A program made the translations under genes and the position numbers. Under the pieces are notes generated by a model. It made no database searches. It was not told the DNA's origin and was given only the letters and a program-made list of their open reading frames with translations. From Bursaphelenchus xylophilus (Eukaryota; Nematoda; Chromadorea; Rhabditida; Aphelenchoididae), in the NCBI GenBank assembly GCA_904066235.2, contig CAJFCV020000002.1, forward strand, positions 5,518,001 through 5,582,000: DNA of 64,000 bases, given 5' to 3'. Positions 46,434 to 56,590 of this stretch are shown here, piece after piece. Each line of letters opens with the position of its first letter. Within the stretch, counting starts at the first letter, position 1.

Positions 46434-49400
46434 TTAACGGGGCTCCGGTCTGACCAAGCGGACTCGTTTGGGAGGAGGGTGGACATCAGGATCATGGGGA
46501 TGGTCAAGAACAACTCGGCCATTCTCCTTGTTGATATCATAGCCATTATGAGAAGAGTCGGGATAAGATCGTTTGACGGAAAGAGTGGTGTAAACCTGTC
46601 TGTTGGGGACTAATCGTCTGACTGGAGGGGTCTCCCTTCGCATTATTGTCGGATATCTTCCAGAACTCCCATATCCATTCACCTGCCCTCCTTGGGAGTT
46701 GATTACAATGGTATCAGGTGTGTAAAACCTCGATGAGCTTACTGGAAGAGGGCTAGGATTCACATATCTGATCTGAGGAGAGCGAAGGGAAGGATTCTCA
46801 ATGTAATCTCGGGAATGTGAGGGAGTTTCTCGTGTGGCATAAATGGTGGAAGGGGTACCATTAGACCTGTGAACAGGGGTTCCATTTTGACGGACAACCA
46901 GAGATGAGGGAGTATATTGCCGGGAATAAGGGGTTCCGTTGAGAGTTACAGAAGGGGCCACGGGTGTGTGACTGATTCTGGCTACAACAGGGGCGTTGAA
47001 GGCTGATTTTAAACCTTGTGCCTTCTGAGTTGACATCATTGTTTGGGTTGGGGTGTTGAGAGGTCGAGGTGGAGGAAGGGCGGATCGCAGTGTTTCGGCT
47101 AAAACGGGTCAATTAAAAAAAATAAATAAACTAAAATCATCACCAAGAAAACAACGTACCTCTACTAGCCACCGGTTTGCTATGTCCTTCCTTTAAATAT
47201 TCATCGTCCATCAAAACTCTCCTCCAATAAGCCTTGATCTCATACAATTTAAGGTCAACACCATCAGCCCATCTCTCCGTTTGACCTCTGGTTCTTATAC
47301 TCAACATGTGAGCACTGGGAATCAATCCTTTCTTAGGCTGTTTCTTCTTGTATTTCTTCCCCTTTCCCTCTTCATCACCATAATTTAGATCTTCTTCTAA
47401 TGCCAATAGTAATATTTTAAGTTGATATCTCTCGTAATAACCATCTGGAGGGTACTCCTTATGCCCGATTATATGCCTCACTTCATCGTGATCCGGAAGA
47501 TGAGTAATAACACGAGGATCCTACGTTGGGTATATAATTTCGGAAAATTATTTCTTACTTTAGTATCCTCTGGAGGTTCCATATCAGCCCATCGTAGACA
47601 CGAATACATTATCCTCAGATTGAGTGCAATGGCATGAAGAGACGTCGCATGCAAAGTGTTGTACCTCCAGCATTGATCGAAGAGAGGTCGTGGGCAAGGG
47701 TAATTCCAGACACTCAGATTGCTTTTAGCTACCTTGTTAAAGCCGAATATCACAGTTGTCGGGTTGAGACCTCCTTGACGGGCGAGTTTTCTTAAGTGGG
47801 GTTGAGGTAAAATAAGTAAGCTCCGCTTTCCTGAGCCCCGGGATAAAAATTGAAACGGCTCAGGGATGGGGAACGGGGCATCTTCCCCCTTGGTCTTTGA
47901 TGACACCGGTTCTGGTTTTGAGGTCAGTGCGTATTTCACTGAAAATATCATTTTAGGAATTGAGAAAGAAAACAAATGCAAGAAAAAGGTTGCCACCCCC
48001 ACCTTTTTCTTGAGATTTCATCGGGCAAGAAGGGCTGTAACAATTGTATTTGATCCCCTGAATCTTCGAATATTCCCGACAAGAAGATGAATAACAACAA
48101 AGCGGTGCCGTATAGGACGGGTACTTTAGTTTGTGCACCAAACTCTCCAGTCTCTTTGCCTTTTTATTTGTTGAATTTGACGTCTAAAAGCAAAGTATGT
48201 ATAAGTGAATTGGTCTCTAATTCCTACCTGAAATAACTTTCCATCAAACTTCTCCGGAGCATCGACTCGATTCCTCTTGAAGGTTGACGAAATCCAGAGC
48301 CACCCTCCCATCCCTCCTTTCCAGCTCATTCTAAAGCTCTCATTTTTTGTTTTCCATAACTGTGATTGTTTCTTGAGGTACTTTACAAATTTAACATCCG
48401 GTTGGCAGTCGTTTGGATCTTGAGATAACAATGCCTAAAAACAACAACGTAAGAAAAAAATCAATCCGCAATCCAACCAAAAATAGCAAAACAAACCTTC
48501 TCCTCTTTCTTTTTCCTGATATCCAGTTTACTTCTCCTATCCTTGTCATCGTATGTTACCCTGATTAATCTGGTCAATCCGAGAGCATTCCACCAGACAT
48601 TCGAGAACACTGGTTTCCTCAGAAGGCATTCGAATTTCAACAGAAAATACCGAAGCTGCTCTAGCATTGCCTTTGACTCATCTGCGTCCTTCGGGTGATG
48701 CCCATAATTTTGATTCAATCTCTAAACATCCATACAATCCCACGCAAAAAACAACTAACCTCCAAAAAGGCCGACTTCTCTGTTCTCCATAAACGATGGT
48801 AGAGTTCATCAGGGATTGAATCCATAAATTTGAGAAGACTTTGTTGAATATTCCGTCCAGTATAATACTCATTCATATAAATGTCCTTATTCTTCGGGCA
48901 CGCCCACTAAACCAATGATAAAATACAGATAATACTCACCACAAATTCATTTTCATCGGTAAGAGCGAATCTTAGACTCATATATCTCCGTTTATCCTTC
49001 TCTTTGGCCCTCTGCTTTGATGATTTGGCCAATTCATTCGTCGTGTACTCATTAATATATTCTCTATAATGACCATCAGTGAACGAATATCTATATCCTC
49101 GATTATTATTTGTTTCTATTTCCTGGAGAGTACCCTCTTCATCTTGAGTTAATGCTTCGACGAGTTGATTGTGTTTTTCGATCAAATCGTCACCTAAAAT
49201 CAAGATATCTTTGAGAAAAATTGAAGTGACTTACCCGAGAGACTTCCTCCACACCAAAATGTATCGACCAAATTGATTCCATTAAAGCCGAGTTCCAATA
49301 AAACGTTCTGCACCAGATAATTCCCTTCCACTTTAACACCATCCGCTGCATTCTGCATGATATCGGACATAATTTGGGACATTAAGAACGCTAAAAAGCA

Positions 49401-51092
49401 AAGTTAGTAAAAGAAAAGCAAGCTATTTCCACAACTTACAATTATCCTGCTCCAGATAAGAGGGTGGAATAACTTTCTTTTTGGTGGGAAGATTCTTCAC
49501 AATTTCATCTCGATGATGATTCGTTAACTTCAGCGTTAATCTCATCTGAGAGACAATCTTATCCAGATTCGCGTTTATTGATTCACATAATTCCCTTTCA
49601 AAAAAATCTGGATCCAGTTTCTTCACAACATTGTAAAGTTGTGGTAGAGTGGAATAATAGAATACTTCATCATTATCAATACTTTCCCTAAAGCATAAAA
49701 GAAAAATAACATTGCACTTACACAAAGACTCTTCTGGCAACAAACCAGTATGTTCGGCCATGCCGATCACGCCCCAGGGCTGTCTGCCGAAGAGGCATTC
49801 GATTGGCCATCTCTCCCAAGGATCTCAGATTGGTAGCGCCGGAAGCATCATGGGCCTCACAAACGGAACAAAACCAACTCCCTTCTGGGATTGTATCCTG
49901 ACCCATACACGCGACATGATAACAGGCATCGCATCCATCACATAAGATAACATTCCCTGGCTTAGCGCATTCACGGCAAACATCATCATACTATAAAGAG
50001 TAAATAATCATAAGACAGCATCATGTTTCTTACCACAGTCTTTCCATCATTGCGAATCACTTGGCGAAAAATGTTTGATTCCAAGAATTTACCACACAAC
50101 CATTTCAAAACCTTCAGACGCTGCTGACTGTCTACGAATGGATAATTATTTTCCAGAATAGGTAATATCGACTGGTCAAAGCGCTTATCGCTCTCAACAA
50201 ATTGGCGCAGAATCTACAAAACAAAAAGTTTAGGGACATACAACCTAAAATTCAATAATAGACTTAAAAACTCACTTCTCCATACGTCATTCCATCAAGA
50301 AGTTGTAACGTGATATTGAAATAATTGTTGGTATCTTGCACAGAAAATGTTGTCTGAGCCTCTTCATCATCTCGATAAAACAAGCGGATAAAAGCGATAT
50401 TAATTTCAGCTAACAACCGAGACTGGTCGGGAGATCTTAAGGCACAACAAAAATCTTCAAATAAAAATGGTGACAGTTGAAGTATCCGATAGTAGTTGTA
50501 ACAGACTTCATACACCTAAAGATTGCATCATTTACTCTTTCGAAAGACTTACTTCCATTGCAGCAAACAATAACTGGGGTTCAACAAGGAGATCAGTACT
50601 GGTATTTGGTAGCAATAACGGGGGGATCTTGTCCTTCGGGAGATCCAACCATGGAAAAAACCGTCGTTCTGAAAAAAAAGAATCAATTCATCATACAAAC
50701 ATCAAAACACATACCCTCAGAGGTTCCTTCAACTGATCCAACATCCTCAAAAGGTTCATATTGCTCACTATCGGATTCCACCTCAGATTTATGAGCATAC
50801 TCGTCTTCCGACTCAGAATCCGATGCCGTTTCATTTTTTATGTAATCATCATCACTTATCCATTCTTCTTTTAATTGCCTAAGAACGAGATAAATAACAA
50901 AATAATCAACATCGCTTACTTTTTGACACTCCTCGGCTGTTTTTTATTGGATCTTTTGGTTGATACCGGCGTTGACCGATTGGAAACATTTCTGGTTGGC
51001 GTGAACCTCGCAGGTCGAATACGAGTCCGTGAAGATCCAGGTGTATTCATATTTTCCGGGGTCTGCGCGGCCCGGCGACGGCCTCGAGGCAT
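46434..51092 (-). CDS. nurf-1: N-terminal NURF301/BPTF gene: DDT, PHD finger, WHIM-like region
   Basis: Scaffold subunit of the ISWI-containing NURF remodeller. ATG 51092 (MPRGRRRAAQTPENMNTPGS) starts a basic, AT-hook-like N-terminus, then an acidic tract (ASDSESEDEY). The DDT domain lies at about 50690-50275 (FFPWLDLPKDKIPPLLLPNT, YEVCYNYYRILQLSPFLFED, LLDGMTYGE). A helical spacer leads to a PHD finger (about 50000-49860: YDDVCRECAKPGNVILCDGC, ACYHVACMG, GSWFCSVCEAH). Then come BPTF-type WHIM/WSD blocks (RHGRTYWFVARRVFV, EVFYYSTLPQLYNVVKKLDP) and the late BPTF block at about 47840-47590 (RSLLILPQPHLRKLARQGGL, WNYPCPRPLFDQCWRYNTLH, LRWADMEPPED). It ends in a Thr/Pro/Arg-rich tail at TAA 46434-46436; an AATAAA follows near 46315. 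No second PHD or bromodomain is present before the stop. Confidence 0.88.
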
Positions 51093-51616
51093 CTGAACAA
51101 TTTACAATATATTGTAATTGAATTGTAATTGAGAACCCGAGTTTTTTTTTTGCTATAAAACGAAACAAAACGAAAGACAGACGCAAAAAAACGTTCTTCC
51201 AGGGTCTAGTCAAGGAGCGCACTCGCTCCCTCTGTCTGGCCCGCAGAGAACAGAAAAAACGGAGACGGAGAGACAAAACGACAGAAAATGAGCCTAAAAT
51301 CAATGCAGTGACGCTTCCAATCCGCGTATTTTAGGATAACCTGGATTAAACTACTGTTTAGTGTTCAGATTTGTTCATTTTTTTCTTGACGATAAATTTA
51401 CAAGAAAAAATTCGCAAAATAAAGAATATCGTCGAAAGAAAGCCAAACTTTCGATTTCGTGGCGTGACCCAGAAAGTGGCGGGAAGTTGGCGTCCGAAAA
51501 TAAAATAAAAAGTCAAAATTATATAAGATAATTATGTAAAGCAAATCCACAAAATATCCCCAAGTTAACACTCATACGTGACATATTTACTTGGTCTGTG
51601 TTTTGTGCCACCGGCC

Positions 51617-52251
51617 ATGGATTTCTCCGAAGTTTTGGGCCTTATCAACTCAGTAAGTGCTCGTATAAGCTAAAATATTATCTGTTTAGGTTTTGGAGAG
51701 CAATACTCAAAATGGAAGCAAGGTGTCGGACATAGAGCGGGTTTTCAATGATGTGACATCAGAGTTGAGTTTGATACAAAAAGAGTCAAGGGAAGACAAG
51801 GGTCGGAGAGAGATCACAGTAGATGAAAAAATTCTCCATCGATTCAATGAAGGTAAATTGTTTTGTTTGTTTTGTATTATTTTTAGTTATAAACCAACTG
51901 AATGACAACAGGACCTCTGGTCAGAAAGAGTCGGAAGTCAAGGAGTGTCAAAAACTAACCACTTTATACGAGATTGAGGCCGAGTGAGTTTTCCGAGTCT
52001 TGTAAGCAATTGCCATCAATCGAGGCGTTTTTTGCTTGAGTGTCCAGTTTCTTTCCAATGTTTAGTCATTCCTAAAGCCAATTGTTGCTCTTTTTCGCTT
52101 AAATTTTCTCGGAAATTCCACAATTTTTTTTCGTCCCGTTTTCCGATAGCATTGTTATGAAAATATTGTTTGTTTATTTGTTATCGATCGTTTTCATTAT
52201 CATACTTTTAGGCTTGGACGGAAGATCGAGGGAATCAACGCCGTCTTCTGA
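51617..52251 (+). CDS. Small coiled-coil protein, unknown (4 exons)
   Basis: ATG 51617 (MDFSEVLGLINS) is followed by a donor at 51653. Exon 2 (from about 51691) encodes VLESNTQNGSKVSDIERVFN and a charged helix to RFNE. Exon 3 adds VINQLNDNRTSGQKESEVKE and LTTLYEIEAE. Exon 4 starts at 52212 and ends LGRKIEGINAVF at TGA 52249-52251. The total is about 110 residues, mostly helical and acidic, so a subunit of a coiled-coil complex is plausible; I cannot name one. An AATAAA lies at 52283-52288. It is divergent from nurf-1 with about 525 bp between start codons and is the first of three same-strand genes. Confidence 0.6.
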
Positions 52252-52547
52252 AGCACATGATAGACATCTCTGGTCGCTTGTCAATAAACTTTTCCCAAAA
52301 AACGTTACGGAGTTTACATTTGGGAAGAAAAAGACGGACGGGGAAAGGGGGGGGGGGTCTCTTATTTTCCCGACCAGGCACTTTCTGATCAGCTGCTGTC
52401 TCGTTTTTCGCGCATATAGTCGTGGAAGACGCGAGTATTACTTTGTCTTTGATTTCCCTCCACTTTTCTGCTTTGAACATAAACAGAAAGACGCAAGATT
52501 CTACGACATTACGCTCTGCTAGCTAGAAAGAGGCTTGTATTTTTAGG

Positions 52548-53466
52548 ATGTTTCTCGTAGTGCTCGCCCTTCTTGCTCTGGTTTTGTTTTTCCTTTTCTT
52601 CAAGTTGGTCAAGGCCGGGTATTTTGAAACAGCAGATGTAAGTTTTTTTTAAGCTATTTACTATTATTATTTAACCATATTATTTCTTATTCTTTCAGAT
52701 TTCCGTTGTTGAAAAGCCAGAGATCTTGGGAAAGAATGTTGAGATCTTTTATAAATATTACGTTGGAAGCTATTCGAATGTCGGAAGGTACATCAATGAA
52801 GTGAGATCTTTGCTGCCCAAAGAAGCCAAAATAATTGCCATTTATTATGATGACTCCAATAAAGTGGAAGAAGACCTTTGTCAAGCAGCGGTTGGATGTG
52901 TTTATTCAGGTGGGTCTACTCTATTGTAATTTATGCCCATTACAGTGGACGGAGAGATTGAGATTGAGCCAAATTTCGTGACTCAATTAAGTCGATGGGG
53001 ATATGAGCGGATGATCATCAATAAAGTTGGACGTTCAGTCCAATTGACCCAGAAATATGGCGTTTTGTTCTCCAATCTCCGTTTGGTCCGCCGATCCTAT
53101 CCTCAATTGGCTCAATACATCCGGGATCAGAAGTTTGAGACTCCATTGAACGTTGAATTATACCACGATGATAAGGTCGTCATTCTCTCGCCATTAGATG
53201 AAACAAAAGAACTTGTCGTTCCCGAGGTAAACAGGAAAATGAGCCCTCTATATTATCATAGGCACTGCGATCGTAAACTTTTTGTTATGATATGGTTTTG
53301 CTTTTGATAAGATCTTTTTTAGTACCTCCCCACTGATGAATTGATCCAGCGTCAACTCCAAGCCCATGCCGAGAGCTTCAATGATGATTCCAGCGACTCG
53401 GAAGATGACACAGAGGAAGTTGAATCTGATGATTCCGATGGCGAGGGCGACGCCAACAATGTCTAA
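52548..53466 (+). CDS. TEX264-like ER membrane protein (GyrI-like domain)
   Basis: TEX264 is a single-pass ER protein that acts as an ER-phagy receptor and in repair of protein-DNA crosslinks. ATG 52548 follows directly after an acceptor-like TTTTTAG, so leader splicing is likely. The N-terminus is one membrane segment (VVLALLALVLFFLFFKLVKA). Then comes the GyrI-like fold: NVEIFYKYYVGSYSNVGRYI, EAKIIAIYYDDSNKVEEDLC, AVGCVYS. The next exon gives WGYERMIINKVGRSVQL, LRLVRRSYPQLAQYIRDQKF, NVELYHDDKVVILSPLDE and LVVPE. This order matches TEX264 (YYDNPHMVP..C.CAVG; RRVHPALDTYI; LEIYQEDQ). The C-terminal tail is short and acidic (SSDSEDDTEEVESDDSDGEG) and lacks an obvious W/F/Y-x-x-L/I/V LIR. Stop TAA 53464-53466. 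Confidence 0.85.
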
Positions 53467-53804
53467 CCGTCTTTCCGCTTTTGTATATGGGTAAACAAAT
53501 GACTTAATCTCAATCGCCGCCGCATTAATCTTTCAACTATACGGTTTACTATGTGGATTATGTAAATGTAGAATAAAAATTGTTGTTCTTCCGCTGATTC
53601 CGTCTGATGAATTGATACGAGAAGGTTGGCGTTTTCCTTTTTCCTTTTTCTGTGATTGCGCAACGTTTCTTCCACCTGAGCGACTGGAAGAATGGGGGTT
53701 GGAGGTGGTTGCGGAGTATAGTGCGGGTCGCGGGCCCTTCGAATTTTAATTTTTTGTTGGTCCAAACCCTTCCGTTGGGCGTTTTAGTGGGAAAGGAAAG
53801 GGCT

Positions 53805-54539
53805 ATGTATTCGAATAAACTTTCTCACAATGTTTTTGTTTCCCCCGATTGTTTGGATGATCATGAGCGTCTGAAGCGGCTTGTATCGTCTGATTTCAGC
53901 TTTCTCGGAATGCCAAAGCAAGGGCTTTGCCCCTTTTGTAAGGTCCGGGCCGTCGAGAAATGGACTTGGAGTGGAATCCTGGGCACCGTTTTTTGCTTCC
54001 CTTGTGCGTTTTGTTGCAATTGTTGTAACAAGAAGACCCTCCAGTGTCCAGAGTGCGATCTTGAGGTGGGTATTGGTGACGCATTGTTTTCACTTTTTGC
54101 GAGATTTATGGGCTCAGAAAGAGACCAAATACTCTGAATAGTGGATCCCGGACTTCCCAAAAGTCCTCGTAAACAGCCGAGATCACACGATTTCTGTATC
54201 AATTAAACCTTGATGACTCATGTTTTTACGGTTCATTTTTCATTACAAAGTTTCAGGGTTAAAAACTTGATTTCAGGGGTTTATGTTTTTGAGTTAGTAG
54301 AAATTTTTTATTTATTTTGTATTAGTAGACCAGTTCAAGTGTAATATTGTCGTACAACACCTTTCCATGAACAATGTCGTTGATTTCAGGTGATTGAGTC
54401 TGATGGAAAACTGCCTAGGTCAGCCCGGGAGTACAAGTACTACAAAGAAATGAATGACAACGGCATCCTGGCCAAGCCCTACCCTTCCAACTCCAACATT
54501 TCCGCCCAAACAAAAGTGACCTCAAGCTCCGTCAATTGA
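53805..54539 (+). CDS. BRI3/LITAF-like cysteine-rich membrane protein (2 exons)
   Basis: ATG 53805 (MYSNKLSHNVFVSPDCLDDH) lies about 20 bases after an acceptor-like TTTTAG. Exon 1 encodes CPFCKVRAVEKWTWSGILGT, a hydrophobic stretch dense in cysteines (VFCFPCAFCCNCCNKK) and CPECDLE, ending at 54064. This CxxC - hydrophobic - CxxC plan is that of BRI3 and LITAF-domain proteins, small late-endosome/lysosome membrane proteins whose two knuckles bind one zinc. Exon 2 (from about 54391) gives IESDGKLPRSAREYKYYKEM and a Ser/Asn tail, stop TGA 54537-54539. It is close behind the TEX264-like gene on the same strand. Exact family membership is my inference from the pattern. Confidence 0.65.
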
Positions 54540-54645
54540 AAAAAACATAATCGCCCCACATTCCGGGTACCCTCTTCTATTGTAAATACTGATTTCATTC
54601 CACTGGTTTAACCTGATTTATTTATTATGTGATATTTATATTACT

Positions 54646-55333
54646 TTAGACAATTAAAGTACAGAAGTTTGGAGTTTTTGGTGGGGCAACGGGGGTCGAT
54701 GAGGTTGTCACGGGTTCGGGGGTGGCACGGGCGATCTGGGTTTGGCCAGCAAAGGCAGCTCCGAACAATTCGCCGAGCTGGGACTCCAAGGAAGCGGACA
54801 CCGACTTCTGATAGGCGGTCATCTCTTTGTCGAATTGCTTGAGATCCTCGATCTCACTCTCGGTCAATTTGCGGGCAAAGGTGCTACCAACGTAGACCAT
54901 GTTGTTCTGGACCTTACATCCATCGAAGATGTATTGAGTGGTGGTCTGTTCACTGCAGAAAGATGGTTTCTTTGGAGGTTCTGGGGTCTGGATGGGCTTG
55001 GCGCTGGACACAGCAGCTCCACTCCTGCGGGCCTCCAACTCGGCCTTTCTTTGCTCCATCACATTCCGGAGCTCTTCACGGAAAGTTGTCAGCTTTCCTT
55101 GGTACTCGGTGAGTTCTTTCTGTTCGTCGGCAGTCAATTCACGACCTTCAAGTCCGTTCACGAATAATCTGTTGCCCTAAAATCATAACAGTCTTGTTTA
55201 TTACTGATCCTAAACTTACAGTAACCACACATCCAAGATTTCCCCCGACAGTCGAGATTCCGAATCCAGCGAATCTCTTGACGGGCTGAGAGAGGGCGAG
55301 GCCACAAAAGGATAAGAGAATAAGGTATTTCAT
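54646..55333 (-). CDS. Secreted aspartic-protease inhibitor, pepsin-inhibitor-3 family (two repeats)
   Basis: Nematode pepsin-inhibitor-3 proteins (Ascaris PI-3 type) block aspartic proteases in the gut or outside the body. ATG 55333 begins a signal peptide (MKYLILLSFCGLALSQPV). Exon 1 ends in GGNLGCVVTG, and exon 2 (from about 55176) continues NRLFVNGLEGRELTADEQKE. That pair is the first repeat (GCVV...NRLFVNG..RELT). The second repeat follows a Pro-rich linker: PSFCSEQTTTQYIFDGCKVQ, NNMVYVGSTFARKLTESEIE. The C-terminal PKTPNFCTLIV repeats the PPSFC/PNFC boundary. About 200 residues, close to the family's usual size. Intron about 55177-55218. Stop TAA 54646-54648. Confidence 0.88.
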
Positions 55334-56590
55334 AGTCTGAAAGAGATCGAATAAGAAACGGGGATACGGTAATTCTACACGGAAATACTCGCACGCAACT
55401 TCAGCTGGGTCGGAGGCAAAAAAGAAGCTGTTTATAAAGGACCAAATGTTGTTTACAAGATAAAGTCACCTCACTGAAGATCTAATGACTCAGTCAAATA
55501 CAAGGGGGACTGGGAGAACGGGCAGGCAGTCATCCGGATTTATATTTTCACACCCGACCACCTTCAAATAGGTCATCTGAAACGCTGGATTTGGGGGCTG
55601 GAAAGGGATGAAGAACAGCGAAGATAGGCGGGTTACTCCCGACGGAAGCACCGATTGTCTCTTCCGAAGGTAGCACGAAGAAGGTCACGATGACAAGTCG
55701 TAAATATGACTGGAACATCTTTTTTTGGGAAGATGATCTACATCAATTACTTTCTTTTCCATTAAGCATTACGTCTTCAAGTGAAAGAAGTTGAAAGTTA
55801 TATTTTAGATGACAAAAGTAGAGTAAATACAGTAATCCTCAGCCCTTACAAAGGGCGGAAGTCATAGTTCAAAGTGAGAATCGGGGAATTGTCAAATAAA
55901 ACGCATTGATTTGGTTACAATGGACACTCCCTGCCCTCACTTTTGTACAGATACCGAGTGAATGGGGACGTCATCGCTACCTCCCTCCCTCTCTCTACCC
56001 AAAGCCTCAGGTTTTGCGCACAAAAACCGGCCCTTGAATTGTAATCGAAAACCAGAAAGCTTATAAATACCTCACTTCTCGTGCTTTATATACCTCCCCC
56101 CTTCTGGAAGCCTCTCGTATTTTGATGACTTTTCGAAATTACAATAAACAAAAAAATGTTTACGAACAATCACGGAGGAATCAGCGGTGATTTGGCGGAT
56201 TATCCAAGGCGCTTCGAAGGGAATCTGATATGATTCGAGCTTATTAATGGATGGAGAAAACTCGAGAAAATGCAAGGTATCACAACAATGGTGACGTGAA
56301 TCATCGAAATAAAATAAATTCAAGATTCCGAAGAAAGTTCTCGAAGAAAAGATAGAATATAAATGTATTTAATTACCCTTTTTAATAGTCTTACAACTTT
56401 TTACAATAATTACAATAAAATGACCCGCATTCCGTCGAATGCCCTCCGGGGATCGGAGGAACAGCACCGTTGCCTTGTGGAATCCACCCAGAATCAGCGG
56501 CTTCGGACTCAAAACAAAATTTAGAGACGACTCCGACTCCTTCCAAATGGATCCATGGGAAAATGGAATCCTGAGATATTAGACTTGATA
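55334..56590. other. Intergenic, no gene recognised
   Basis: Between two minus-strand genes: the promoter side of the pepsin inhibitor and the 3' side of the patched-related gene. A short open frame at 56072-56323 (minus) has no family resemblance. An ATACAGTAATCC word occurs near 55830. The stretch to about 56390 includes an AT-rich block likely to hold the patched-related 3' UTR. Confidence 0.5.

Noticed and set aside
54646..55167. Plus-strand open frame of 141 codons opposite the pepsin inhibitor
   Set aside because: Antisense shadow of a conserved two-repeat secreted inhibitor with a signal peptide and family motifs on the minus strand.
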